DNA of 64,000 bases, taken from positions 420,205-484,204 of the forward strand of contig WYBT01000021.1 of assembly GCA_011525785.1 (NCBI GenBank), given 5' to 3'. The DNA comes from Planctomycetaceae bacterium. Lineage in GTDB: Bacteria; Planctomycetota; UBA1135; GCA-002686595. Made by a program: the position numbers and the translations under genes. Under the pieces are notes generated by a model. The model was not told where the DNA came from, ran no database searches, and worked only from the letters and a program-made list of their open reading frames with translations. Below, piece by piece: positions 54,403 through 63,946 of this stretch; the stretch's first letter is position 1, and each line of letters opens with the position of its first letter.

Positions 54403-55457
54403 ACGACACGCTCGTGACCGTGTTCCTGCGCGGCGGCGCGGACGGGCTCGCGCTCGTGCCGCCGGTCGGCGATCCGCACTACACGCGCGTCCGCCCCGCG
54501 AGCGCCGTGCGGGCCAGCGAGTGCGTGAAGCTCGACGAGCTGTTCGCGCTCGCGCCCGAGCTCGACGCGCTCGGGCCGTTGTGGCGCGAGGGACGCATGG
54601 CGGTCGTGCACGACGTCGGCACCTGGGATCAGACGCGCTCGCACTTCTACGCGCAGCCGCTGCTCGAGCGCGGAGGCGCGGCCGGCGCCGGCGGTTGGCT
54701 CTCGAGGCTCGCGAAGGCGCGCGGCGGCGGTCTGCCGGCGCTCGCATTCGGAACCGCGCTTCCCGAGAGCCTGCGCGGCGGAGCGCCCGCGGCGGCGCTG
54801 CGCACGCTCTCCGACCTCGACCCCGGTCCGCGCGTCGCGCAGCTCGCCGCGGAACTCGAGGAGCTGTACGCGGGCGACGAGTTGCTCGCGCAAGCGGCGC
54901 TCGACACGCGCGCGGCGTTGGCGCGGCTGCGCGAGCTCGAGAACGCGCCCTACCGGCCTGCGTCAGGCGTCGAGTGGGGGCGCGGCGAGTTCGCTCAACA
55001 GCTCGCGCAGACCGCGCGGATGCTCAAGGGCGGCGTGCGTCCGCCGGCCGTGTGCCTGGACCTGTTCGGCTGGGACTCGCACGTTGCGCAGTCGCAGCTG
55101 CTCGGGCCGTTGATGCGCGAACTCGCCGCGGGACTGGCGAACTTCGCCGCCGATCTGGGCGAGCTGTTCGAGCGCGTGTCGGTCGTGGTCTACACCGAGT
55201 TCGGCCGGCGCGTGGCCGAGAACTCAGGCCTGGGGACCGACCACGGGCACGGCTTCGCGCTGTTCGTGCTGGGCGGCGGCGTGCGCGGCGGCGTGCACGC
55301 GCGCTGGCCGGGCCTCTCCGGCGACGAACTCATCGGACCTGGCGATCTGCCGGGCTCGATCGACGTGCGGAGCGCGCTCGCGCCCGTCGCCGAACGCCAC
55401 GGAGCCGCGGCGCGCGAGCTGTTCGGTCCGCTCGACCAGCCCGCGCTCGATTTGTGA
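54396..55457 (+). CDS. DUF1501 family protein
   Basis: 353 residues. Landmarks are LVTVFLRGGADGLALVPPVG, DQTRSHFYAQ, LFGWDSH, VVVYTEFGRRVAENSG and TDHGHGFALFVLGGGVRGG. The fold is related to the alkaline phosphatase superfamily. Most DUF1501 proteins have a Tat signal; this one starts directly at MLNDTLVTVFLRGGADG, so it may be exported with its DUF1800 partner or stay inside. It ends 10 bases from the convergent lipoprotein gene. Confidence 0.9.
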   Translation: MLNDTLVTVFLRGGADGLALVPPVGDPHYTRVRPASAVRASECVKLDELFALAPELDALGPLWREGRMAVVHDVGTWDQTRSHFYAQPLLERGGAAGAGGWLSRLAKARGGGLPALAFGTALPESLRGGAPAAALRTLSDLDPGPRVAQLAAELEELYAGDELLAQAALDTRAALARLRELENAPYRPASGVEWGRGEFAQQLAQTARMLKGGVRPPAVCLDLFGWDSHVAQSQLLGPLMRELAAGLANFAADLGELFERVSVVVYTEFGRRVAENSGLGTDHGHGFALFVLGGGVRGGVHARWPGLSGDELIGPGDLPGSIDVRSALAPVAERHGAAARELFGPLDQPALDL

Positions 55458-55467
55458 GCCGCGCCGC

Positions 55468-58125
55468 TCAGCGGTTGCGCAGACCCATGCTCGTGATCTG
55501 CGCGCCGACCGCGAGATCGCTGGCGTCGGCGCCGAGCGTTCCGGGCGCGGTGATGGGCCGCGAGCGGATGCGGTTGAGGCCCGAGTGCACCCACAGGATG
55601 TGGCTGTCCGAGGCGTCGAAGCGGAGCAGCGCCATGCCGCTCTGCGTTCCGGTCCCCGCGAGCGTCAGTGCGCCGTCCGCGGTGACGTTGGTGGGGTCGT
55701 GATCGATCGTGAAGTAGGCCCATTCGCCGTCCAGCGTGTCGGCGACCATCAGCGCCGAACCGCCAGTGGCGATCGCCATCACGAGCGGCGTCACGCTGCT
55801 CGCGAAGGGCGAACCTGCGACCGGCGTGAGCGAAGCGTCCGACAAGTCGACGGCGAAGGCCGAGAGCTGGTCCGAGCCGATGTGCGCGGCGAACACGAAG
55901 CGGCCGGTCGAGTCGAACACCACGCGGAACGGATCGACGCCGCCGGTCGAGTACGACGCGGAGTAGCTCGCGACGCCGGTCTGCGGGTCGAGCTCGAACA
56001 CGTCGAGCTGATCGGCGCCTGAGTCGGGCACGACCAGCAGCGTTCCCGCGGGATGGACGGCGGGCGGCCAGGCGGTAGCGCTGAACGAACTCGAGCCCAA
56101 CGCATCGAACGAGCCGTTGCTGCTGTCGAAGCCGTAGCTGGTCAGCACTGCGCCGCTGCCGCTGGTTCGCACCAGGTAGCCGAACGCGCCGCTGCGGTCG
56201 AAGTCGAAGCCGACGTTGCCGGTCGAGCTGCCGAAGTTGTCGCCGCCGCCCAGCTCGCCCGCGAAGTCGATGCGGTGCAGCGAGAGCGCGCTCTGCGAGC
56301 CCGGCGACTGGTGCGCGACGAGCGCGTAGTCGGCGAAGGGGTGCACGCTGATCGTCTGCGGATTGATGCCGGTCGCGAGCGGAGTGCCGCCGATCGCCGA
56401 GAGCGCGCCGTTCGCAAAGCCGTACTCCCACACGCCGTCGGTGGCGAGGCTGGTGACGTACACCGAGCGCGTCGTCGGCGTCCACTCGCCGTGGCCGAAC
56501 ACGAGCGCGAGCTCCGTGGCGTCCGCGCCCACGCGGCTCACGCCGACGCTCGACGCGCTCAGTTCGCCGCCGACGCCGATCTCCCAGATCTGCACGTCGC
56601 CGCCGTCGTGCAGGCTGTACACGTGCGCGCTGCGCGGCTCGACCAGCAGCTGCTGGGTCGGGCTGTTCGCGTCGACATCGGCGAAGGCCGGCGGCGAAGG
56701 CGCGCCGGTGAGCGCGTCGAGCGCGAGCGTGCGCAGCGTGTCGGAGGCGTCGAGGCCCACGTACAGCGCCGAGTCGTCGGGGAGCAGTGCGAGCGAAGTG
56801 GCGCCGAGGATGCCGATCGCGGCGGGGCTCCAGCCCAGCGGCGTGAGCGCGCCGGTGAGCGCGTCCACGTCGTAGCCGTGCAGGTCGCTCGCGTTCGAGC
56901 AAGCCGCGTAGAGCCGCGCGCCGTCGCTGGTCAGCGCCAGCGCGCGCACGCCGTCGCCGCTGGCGGTCGCGCCCAGCGCGGTCAGATCGCCGTCGAGCGC
57001 GTCGATCGAGAAGCCGTCGATGGCGTCGGCGCCTGCGCTGGCGACGAACAGCCATTCGTCGCCGGGCGAGATCACGATCTGCGTGGGCGCGCTGCCGGTG
57101 GCCGCCGTGGGCGTGGGGGTCGCGCTCAGCGCGCCGGTGCCTGTGTCGATCGCGAACGAGTGCACGACGCCGAGCGCGGTCAGCGCGTAGAGGAAGCGTC
57201 CGTCGTTCGTGCAGGCGAGGTCGTTGATCGTCGCTGCGCCGATGGTCGTGCTCAGGCCGCTCGAGCGCATCTCGAGCGTGCGCGTGTCGAGCGTGAAGCT
57301 GCGGATCACGCCGCCTGCGGCCGCGAACACGAGCCGGTTGTAAGGGTGGACGACCAGCGCGCCGCTGGCGTTCTCGCACCACTGCTTGCCGTGGTGCTGC
57401 AGCGCGCCGCTCGAGGAGTTGCGGACGAACGTGCGCAGCAGCTCGCCGCTGGCGTCGATCGCGCAGGCGCCGCGCGTGTAGGGCGGGACCACGTCCGCAG
57501 TGAAGGCCTGGAAGGTCGTCGCCGTCGCGCAGTCCTCGACCGTGACCGAGAAGTTGGTGGTCTCGATCGCGCTGGGAACGCCCGAGATCACGCCCGTGGC
57601 CGGATCCATGCTCAGCCCCGCGGGCAACGCGCCCGCGCTGACGGTCCAGTTGTCGCCGTAGCCGGCGTTCAAGCGCGGCGCGAGCTCGATGTACACGCCG
57701 CGGCCCAGTTCCTGCGCGAGGTCGGGATAGCTCAAGCCGCTGGGCAGCACGTGGGCCACCTCGAGCGTGATGTCGACCGTCGTCTGGCCGGCCGAATTCG
57801 CGGCCGTGATGGTGTAGGTCGCGCTCGCGCTGATCGCGCTGGGCGAACCCGAGATGACGCCGGTGTCGGGGTCGAGCGCGAGGCCCGCGGGCAGCGCCGG
57901 CGAGATCGAGTAGGTGTCCACGGCGCCGCCCACGTTCGTGGGAGTGTTGGGCGTGATCGCTCCACACAGGTCGTAGACCGGCGCGGTCGTGTCGTAGGTC
58001 AGATTCGCGGGCGGGCGCGGACCTCCGCCGCCGCCGCCGCCTCCGCAGGCGGTGATGAGCGCCGTGAGCGCGGCCAGTGACAGGGATCCCGTGAGGAGCT
58101 TCGAGGTTCGATGCGGCGTGGACAT
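55468..58125 (-). CDS. Lipoprotein with two putative-Ig domains and a lactonase-like propeller
   Basis: 885 residues from the ATG at 58125. Lipobox ALITAC (C27) is followed by a run of glycines and Pro. Two He_PIG-like domains (about 45-125 and 140-210) share LPAGL(A/S)(L/M)DP(D/A)TGVISG and PSAI. From about 230 to 880 a seven-bladed lactonase-type propeller is suggested by repeated LVxxxDGRFLYALTALG-like strands (GRFLYALTALGVVHSFAID, EWLFVASAGADAIDGFSID, ARLYAACSNASDLHGYDVD). The enzyme active site of true lactonases is not evident. It is probably an outer-surface binding protein. Confidence 0.82.
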   Translation of the reverse strand: MSTPHRTSKLLTGSLSLAALTALITACGGGGGGGGPRPPANLTYDTTAPVYDLCGAITPNTPTNVGGAVDTYSISPALPAGLALDPDTGVISGSPSAISASATYTITAANSAGQTTVDITLEVAHVLPSGLSYPDLAQELGRGVYIELAPRLNAGYGDNWTVSAGALPAGLSMDPATGVISGVPSAIETTNFSVTVEDCATATTFQAFTADVVPPYTRGACAIDASGELLRTFVRNSSSGALQHHGKQWCENASGALVVHPYNRLVFAAAGGVIRSFTLDTRTLEMRSSGLSTTIGAATINDLACTNDGRFLYALTALGVVHSFAIDTGTGALSATPTPTAATGSAPTQIVISPGDEWLFVASAGADAIDGFSIDALDGDLTALGATASGDGVRALALTSDGARLYAACSNASDLHGYDVDALTGALTPLGWSPAAIGILGATSLALLPDDSALYVGLDASDTLRTLALDALTGAPSPPAFADVDANSPTQQLLVEPRSAHVYSLHDGGDVQIWEIGVGGELSASSVGVSRVGADATELALVFGHGEWTPTTRSVYVTSLATDGVWEYGFANGALSAIGGTPLATGINPQTISVHPFADYALVAHQSPGSQSALSLHRIDFAGELGGGDNFGSSTGNVGFDFDRSGAFGYLVRTSGSGAVLTSYGFDSSNGSFDALGSSSFSATAWPPAVHPAGTLLVVPDSGADQLDVFELDPQTGVASYSASYSTGGVDPFRVVFDSTGRFVFAAHIGSDQLSAFAVDLSDASLTPVAGSPFASSVTPLVMAIATGGSALMVADTLDGEWAYFTIDHDPTNVTADGALTLAGTGTQSGMALLRFDASDSHILWVHSGLNRIRSRPITAPGTLGADASDLAVGAQITSMGLRNR

Positions 58126-58298
58126 GGTGCGTGGGGAGCCGCGCTGCCTGCGGTCTCGCCTCGTCGATCGACGCAGCGGGCCGTGGAGCTTTCGCCGCGC
58201 CGAGAGTGCGAGTCCCGCTCGCAGGACAGCGGCGGCGCGCGCGGGTACCGTGCTGCGTCCCGCGGCGCCTCGCCGTGCAGCTCTCGGAGGAGTCCCTG

Positions 58299-59675
58299 GT
58301 GACGCAACGCAGCCGCTTTCCGCACTCGCTGGTGCTGATCTTCGCGATGATCGTGCTGGCGCAGCTCGCGACCTACTTGCTCGCGCCCGGCGAATTCCAG
58401 CGCGTGCCCGATCCGACCAGCGGGCGCCAGATGGTGGTCCCGGGGACCTACGCACAGGTCGATGCGGCGCGCGTGCCCTGGCACTCGTTCCTGACCTTGA
58501 TTCCCAAGGGGCTCGAGAAGGGCGCGGACATCATCTTCTTCGTGTTCATCGTCGGCGGCGTGATCGCCGTGGTGCGCGCTACCGGCGCCATCGACGCGTT
58601 GATCGGCGCGACGATCCGAAACGTGGGGGACAAGCCCGCGTTGCTGATCGGCGGCACGATGAGCCTGCTCGCTGTCGGCGCCTCGACCATCGGCATGGCC
58701 GAGGAGTACATGCCGTTCATCCCGGTGCTCGTGACGATGTGCCTGGCGCTGAAGATGGACGCGATCGTCGCGATGGCGATCGTCTACATCGCGGCGGGCG
58801 TGGGCTACGGCTGCGCCGCGCTCAACCCGTTCACGGTGATGATCGCGCAGCGCATCGCAGGCGTGGAGCTCGCGTCGAACCAGGGCTTGCGCTGGGGACT
58901 GCTCGCGGTGTGCCTCGGCATCGGCGCGCACCACACGCTCGCCTACATCAAGCGCATCCAGGCCGACCCGTCGAAGAGCCTCGTCGCGGGCGTCGACTAC
59001 TCGAGCGGCTTCGAGCTGCCCAAGGACCAGCGCCTCACGCCCGCGCGCGCCGCGATCCTCGCGCTGTTCGGCGGCGCGATCGCGCTGTTCGTGTGGGGGA
59101 TCAAAGCGCACGGCTGGGACCTGCCAGAGCTCGCGGCCGTGTTCTTCGCCATCGCGCTCCTCGCTGCGTTGCTCGGCGGCTTGTCGCCCAACCGCACCGC
59201 GAGCGAGTTCTGCGCCGGCGCGGCCGAGATGACCACCACGGCGCTGCTGATCGGCTTCGCGCGCACGATCGACCAGATGCTCAACGAAGGCCGCGTGATC
59301 GACACGGTGATCCACGCGCTCGCGCAGCCGCTCCAGCAGGGCACGCCCGACTTCGCCGCGATCGGGATGCTCGCCGTGCAGTCGGTGACGAACTTCTTCA
59401 TCCCCTCCGGCTCGGGGCAGGCCTACGTGACGATGCCGATCATGGCGCCGCTGGCGGACGTCACCGGCGTTTCGCGCGAGGTCGCCGTGCTCGCCTACCA
59501 GTTCGGCGACGGCTTCACGAACATGATCGTGCCGACCAACGCGCTCCTGATGGGCATGCTGGCCCTGGGGCGCATCCCCTTCGAGCGCTGGGCGCGTTTC
59601 GTGCTTCCACTGCTGGCAAAAATCTACCTGGTGCTCGTTGTGCTCTTGATCTGGGCGGTCCGCGCGGGGCTGTGA
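58299..59675 (+). CDS. YfcC/DcuC-type membrane carrier
   Basis: 458 residues from a GTG with GGAGGAG seven bases upstream. About 11-12 membrane segments. Family landmarks are FVFIVGGVIAVVRATGAIDA, GASTIGMAEEYMPFIPVLVT, VGYGCAALNPFTVMIAQ, FFIPSGSGQAYVTMPIMAPL and FGDGFTNMIVPTNALLMG. The family is annotated for C4-dicarboxylate or basic amino-acid/peptide transport; the substrate is not predictable. It is divergent from the propeller lipoprotein across 173 bases. Confidence 0.85.
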   Translation: MTQRSRFPHSLVLIFAMIVLAQLATYLLAPGEFQRVPDPTSGRQMVVPGTYAQVDAARVPWHSFLTLIPKGLEKGADIIFFVFIVGGVIAVVRATGAIDALIGATIRNVGDKPALLIGGTMSLLAVGASTIGMAEEYMPFIPVLVTMCLALKMDAIVAMAIVYIAAGVGYGCAALNPFTVMIAQRIAGVELASNQGLRWGLLAVCLGIGAHHTLAYIKRIQADPSKSLVAGVDYSSGFELPKDQRLTPARAAILALFGGAIALFVWGIKAHGWDLPELAAVFFAIALLAALLGGLSPNRTASEFCAGAAEMTTTALLIGFARTIDQMLNEGRVIDTVIHALAQPLQQGTPDFAAIGMLAVQSVTNFFIPSGSGQAYVTMPIMAPLADVTGVSREVAVLAYQFGDGFTNMIVPTNALLMGMLALGRIPFERWARFVLPLLAKIYLVLVVLLIWAVRAGL

Positions 59676-59782
59676 TTCGAAGGCGCGAACTTCGCGCGGC
59701 TTACACACCGCTCGCGCGTTTTCATACGCCCTTTTTTGGCCCCCGGTGGCGGGAGCGCCGCCCCGCCCGCGCGAGCGTCGCG

Positions 59783-59788
59783 TATCAT
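59783..59788 (+). promoter_or_regulatory. Possible -10 element TATCAT
   Basis: Lies 133 bases before the ATG at 59921. Comparable hexamers precede the other P-domain genes. Confidence 0.25.
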
Positions 59789-59920
59789 CCAGGATCGGTC
59801 GGGTGTCACGTGCGCCCGAGTTCTGGGACGGCCCTGCTCGGTGCTGGCCCAGGAGCGGGAGACTGCCTCTCCCCCGATTTGCAACCCCTTTTCCTCCCCC
59901 TCCGAGCGGAGCTCTTCTCC

Positions 59921-61801
59921 ATGAGACTCGTTTCGAATCTTTCCCGCGCGTTCGGCGCGGCTGCGGCCATGGCGGCCCTCGCCCTGGGTGCTCAGGCGCA
60001 GACCATCGGTTGCGTCACTGGCGGCAGCGGCGGCCTCATCCCCGCCACCGGCACCGGCGGTGGTACGTTCCCCGGCACCCTGCCGACAGCGCCTTCCGTG
60101 TTCACTCTCAACGTCGCCACCGTTCCGGCGGGCGCAACGGTCGTCACCGAGGTCAAGTTGCTCGGCGCGACTCACACCTGGGTCGGCGACCTGCAAGTCG
60201 TCCTCACCGACCCGTCTGGCGCCAATCACAACCTGTTCTGCCGCTTCGGCAACGCCGGCGGCGCGGGCTTCTCGTGCAACCTCGCTGGTGACTACGTCAT
60301 CGTGCCGCCGTGCACCGGCGGTCTGGGAATGCCGTCCACTTGCGCGACGGCCGACACCCTCACGCCGGGCACCTACGATCAGCACTTCGGCGCCGGCTCG
60401 CTCGCTTGGCCTACCGGCACGAACGGCATCAACAACACGCGACTCGACGCGGTCGCGGCCGCCGCGGGAACTTGGACGCTCACCGTGTACGACTGGGCTG
60501 TTGGTGACACAGGCACGCTGACGAGCTTCGACGTGTGCTTCGGCACCGCGGTGCCGGTCGTTCCGGCGGTGCCGACGCTCGTCGGCCCGGCTGACCTCGC
60601 CAACGTGTTCACGCCGGTCGTTCTGAGCTGGAATGCCGACGCTTGCGCCACCAGCTACGACGTCGATGTCGACGGCGTGGTAACGACGGGTGTGGCCACC
60701 AACACCTTCACGACGGGTCCTCTGGCCGCTGGCGCGCACACTTGGCGCGTCCGCTCGGTCAACGGCGCCAACAGCAGCGCGTTCAGCGCCACTCGCACGT
60801 TCACGTCGCTCGGCGCGCTCGCGTGCGTTTCTGGCGGCGCTGGCGGACCGGTTCCCGCCGTCGGCACCGGTGGCACCGGCGCGGTTTGGCCGACGACGCT
60901 GCCTTCGTCGCCGTTCGTCAGCACCTACAACGTCACGTTGCCCGCGGGCGCGACGCAGATCGTCAAGGTCGGCGTCAACTTCGGCACCGAACACACCTAC
61001 ATCGGTGACCTCCAGATGGTGCTGACCGACCCGACGGGCGGAATGCACAACATCGTCCATCGCTTCAACTTCACCGGCGCAGGCTTCGGCTCGGGCTGCG
61101 ACCTCAACGGCGCGTACTCGTTCTTCGAGACCGCGGGTGCGGCGCTCCCCACGACGTGCCCCGCCTCCGGCGACATCGTGCCGGGCGACTACAACCAGAA
61201 CTTCGGCAACTGGAACTCGGGTGACCTGGGCATCTTCAACACGCCGCTCGGCTCGATCCCGGTCGCGAGTGGCAACTGGACGCTGACCATCTACGACTGG
61301 GTGGGCGGCGACTCCGGCACGCTGTCGAGCTGGCAGCTCTGCTTCGACAGCGGCCCCGCGGGCCCCGTCGCGTACTGCACCTCGGGCACCTCGACCAACG
61401 GCTGCGTGCCGTCGATCAGCGCGACCGTCAACCCCAACCTCGCCAACAACGCTGGCTGCGTCATCACCTGCGACGACGTCGAAGGTCAGAAGCTCGGCCT
61501 GTTCTTCTACGGCGTCAACAACACCGGCTTCTCGCCGGTCGCGTGGGGCGCTGGCACGAGCTTCCTGTGCGTCAAGGGCCCGACCCAGCGCACCCCGTCG
61601 GGCAGCTCGGGCGGCACCTTCGGCCAGTGCGATGGCTCGCTGTCGGTGAACTGGGATGCCTTCCAAGCGGCCAACCCGGGCTCGCTCGGCAACCCGTTCT
61701 CGGCCGGCGACTCGATCTTCGTGCAGACCTGGTACCGCGACCCGCCGAGCCCGAAGACGACCAACCTGTCGGACGCGCTCGAGATGACGGTCCAGCCCTG
61801 A
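59921..61801 (+). CDS. Exported double P-domain-like protein with shared C-terminal domain (paralog 3)
   Basis: 626 residues. Signal peptide AAAAMAALALGAQAQ, mature start TIGCVTGGSGG. Two P-domain-like units: residues 30-200 (EVKLLGATHTWVGDLQVVLT, WTLTVYDWAVGDTGTLTS) and 305-480 (EHTYIGDLQMVLTDPTGGMH, YNQNFGNWNSGDLGIFNTPL, WTLTIYDWVGGDSGTLSSWQ), joined by an FnIII-like unit (ATSYDVDVDG, HTWRVRSVNG). The last 142 residues (from 61373) are the shared domain. Many T-ending codons in the first half give it slightly lower third-position GC than its neighbours. It is followed by a clear terminator. Confidence 0.87.
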   Translation: MRLVSNLSRAFGAAAAMAALALGAQAQTIGCVTGGSGGLIPATGTGGGTFPGTLPTAPSVFTLNVATVPAGATVVTEVKLLGATHTWVGDLQVVLTDPSGANHNLFCRFGNAGGAGFSCNLAGDYVIVPPCTGGLGMPSTCATADTLTPGTYDQHFGAGSLAWPTGTNGINNTRLDAVAAAAGTWTLTVYDWAVGDTGTLTSFDVCFGTAVPVVPAVPTLVGPADLANVFTPVVLSWNADACATSYDVDVDGVVTTGVATNTFTTGPLAAGAHTWRVRSVNGANSSAFSATRTFTSLGALACVSGGAGGPVPAVGTGGTGAVWPTTLPSSPFVSTYNVTLPAGATQIVKVGVNFGTEHTYIGDLQMVLTDPTGGMHNIVHRFNFTGAGFGSGCDLNGAYSFFETAGAALPTTCPASGDIVPGDYNQNFGNWNSGDLGIFNTPLGSIPVASGNWTLTIYDWVGGDSGTLSSWQLCFDSGPAGPVAYCTSGTSTNGCVPSISATVNPNLANNAGCVITCDDVEGQKLGLFFYGVNNTGFSPVAWGAGTSFLCVKGPTQRTPSGSSGGTFGQCDGSLSVNWDAFQAANPGSLGNPFSAGDSIFVQTWYRDPPSPKTTNLSDALEMTVQP

Positions 61802-61868
61802 TTCAGCGCACTTGATCTAGCGCTTCGCCCGCTCGGCCCGCTGCGGCCGAGCTGACGAGCCCAAGCGG

Positions 61869-61907
61869 AGGCGTCGGTTCCAAGTGAACCGGCGCCTTCG
61901 TCTTTTT
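61869..61907 (+). terminator. Rho-independent terminator
   Basis: AGGCGTCGGTTC pairs with GAACCGGCGCCT (one G-U) around CAAGT, followed by TCGTCTTTTT. Confidence 0.85.
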
Positions 61908-61954
61908 CGCTCGCGTCAGGTGGGGCGCTGGGCCCGGAAATGGGCCGACGCGCG

Positions 61955-61960
61955 TACGAT
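61955..61960 (+). promoter_or_regulatory. Possible -10 element TACGAT
   Basis: Lies 91 bases before the ATG at 62051, inside the frame's upstream extension. Confidence 0.25.
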
Positions 61961-62050
61961 CGAGCGACGCGCGGCGAAGTTCCGCTGCGCTACGCGCCGG
62001 AGTCGCTCGCTCTGGCGCTGCGCAACCCCGAATCGAGCGAACCCCACTCC

Positions 62051-63916
62051 ATGAACCCCTCAACTTTCGCGTCGCGCGGCCTCGCCGCCGTCGCAGTTCT
62101 CGCAGCGCTCGCCAGCAACGCGGGCGCCCAGACGATCGGCTGCGTGACCGGTGGCTCCGGCGCGCTGATTCCGTCGACCGGCACCGGCGGTGGCGGCACC
62201 TACCAGACCGTGCTGCCTCCGTCGCCCGCCGTGGCGACTTTGAACGTCAATGCGATTCCGCCGGGCGCGACGGTCGTGACCGAGGTCAAGCTCCTCGGCC
62301 TGTCGCACACCTACGTGTACGACCTGCAGTTCGTGCTCACCAGTCCGTCGGGCGCCGTGCACAACCTGTGGACGCGGCCCAACAGTGGCGGCTCGGTGGT
62401 CTTCAGCTGCGACTTCGGAGGCGACTACACGCTCGTGCCGCCGTCTTCGTGCGCGCAGAGCTACCCGGGCAGTTGCACCAGCCCGTCGATCTTCCCCGTG
62501 GGAGTGTGGGCGCAGGATTTCGGCGACTGGATCAGCGGCAACTCCGGCATCTTCAACACCCCGCTCGACACGATTCCGGCGCAGACGGGAGTCTGGACGC
62601 TGACGATCTACGACTGGGCCGGCGCTGACGTCGGCTCGCTCACGACCTGGGAGCTGTGCTTCGGAACGGCCGGCGGCGCCGCGCCGACGAGCGCACCGAC
62701 GGCCATCAGTCCCAGCGCCAGCGCCTCGGTCACGGCGCCCGTGACGTTCACCTGGTCCGCGCTCAACTGCGCGACGAGCTACGACCTCGATGTCGATGGC
62801 GTGGTCAACACCGGAGTGAACTCGACCAGCGCAACCGTGGCCCTCGGCAACGGTGCGCACACCTGGCGCGTGCGCGCGGTGAACGGCGCCGGCGTGGGCC
62901 CGTGGTCCGGCACGGTGGGCTTCACTGTGATCGCGGCGCCCACCTGTGTCGGCGGGACTGGTCCCAGTGGATTGATCCCCGCGACCGGCTCGGGTGGAAA
63001 CGGCGCGTGGCCGACGACGCTGCCTCCGTTCGAGTTCGTCTCGACGCAGAACATCCCGTCGCCGGGCGCCTCGCTCGCCAAGGTCGAGATCAACGGCCTG
63101 TCGCACACCTGGGTGGGCGACATCCAGATCGTGCTGACGGACCCGACCGGCGCGAACCACAACATCATGTGCCGCCCCAACTCGATCGCGGGTGGCCTGG
63201 GCCTGGACTGCGACATGGACGGGACCACGTACTCGTTCTGGCAGAGCGGTCAGCAGGACCTCCCGACGGTGTGTCCGGGCACGTCGTTCACCGGCGGTGA
63301 GTACAACCAGTACTTCGGGGACTGGAACTCGGGCGACGCGGGCATCTTCAACACGCCGCTGGGGTTGATCCCGGTGTCGGCGGGCAACTGGACGCTCAAG
63401 GTGTACGACTGGGCCGCCGGCGACTCGGGCGCGATCACGAGTTGGCGGCTGTGCTTCGCCGGCCCGAGCGGTCCGACGACCTTCTGCCCGCCGAGCGGGC
63501 AGGGCACGACCAACGGCTGCGTCGCAAGCATCTCCGCAACCGGCAACCCCAACGTCGCTCAGACGGCGCCGTGCGTGATCACGGTGAGCAGCGTCGAAGG
63601 CCAGAAGACAGGCTTGCTCTTCTACGGCATCTCGGGACAGGTGAACTTCCCCTGGTGCGCGTCGGGCGGCAACAGCTTCCTGTGCGTGAAGGGCCCGACC
63701 CAGCGCATCTTCCCGCAGGCCACGGGCGGCACGGCCGGTCAGTGCAACGGTCAGCTCGTCAACGACTGGTACGTGTTCCAGCAGTCGTTCCCCGGCGCGC
63801 TCGGTCAGCCGTTCGCCGCCGGCGATGTGATCTCGATGCAGGGCTGGTTCCGCGACCCGCCGAACTGCAAGACCACGTTCATCTCGCAAGGCTTGACGCT
63901 CACGTACCAACCGTGA
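62051..63916 (+). CDS. Exported double P-domain-like protein with shared C-terminal domain (paralog 4)
   Basis: 621 residues. Signal peptide GLAAVAVLAALASNAGAQ, mature start TIGCVTGGSGA. Same layout as the 59.9-kb protein: a P-like unit (EVKLLGLSHTYVYDLQFVLT), an FnIII-like unit (ATSYDLDVDG, HTWRVRAVNG), a second P-like unit (YNQYFGDWNSGDAGIFNTPL) and the 144-residue shared domain from 63482, here with TTFCPPSGQGTTNGC and YGISGQVNFPWC variants. The two genes form a tandem pair with a terminator between them. Function unknown; likely secreted or surface-bound structural or adhesive proteins. Confidence 0.87.
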   Translation: MNPSTFASRGLAAVAVLAALASNAGAQTIGCVTGGSGALIPSTGTGGGGTYQTVLPPSPAVATLNVNAIPPGATVVTEVKLLGLSHTYVYDLQFVLTSPSGAVHNLWTRPNSGGSVVFSCDFGGDYTLVPPSSCAQSYPGSCTSPSIFPVGVWAQDFGDWISGNSGIFNTPLDTIPAQTGVWTLTIYDWAGADVGSLTTWELCFGTAGGAAPTSAPTAISPSASASVTAPVTFTWSALNCATSYDLDVDGVVNTGVNSTSATVALGNGAHTWRVRAVNGAGVGPWSGTVGFTVIAAPTCVGGTGPSGLIPATGSGGNGAWPTTLPPFEFVSTQNIPSPGASLAKVEINGLSHTWVGDIQIVLTDPTGANHNIMCRPNSIAGGLGLDCDMDGTTYSFWQSGQQDLPTVCPGTSFTGGEYNQYFGDWNSGDAGIFNTPLGLIPVSAGNWTLKVYDWAAGDSGAITSWRLCFAGPSGPTTFCPPSGQGTTNGCVASISATGNPNVAQTAPCVITVSSVEGQKTGLLFYGISGQVNFPWCASGGNSFLCVKGPTQRIFPQATGGTAGQCNGQLVNDWYVFQQSFPGALGQPFAAGDVISMQGWFRDPPNCKTTFISQGLTLTYQP

Positions 63917-63946
63917 GCTAGCGGCCGAGCGGGTCGCGAAACTCTG

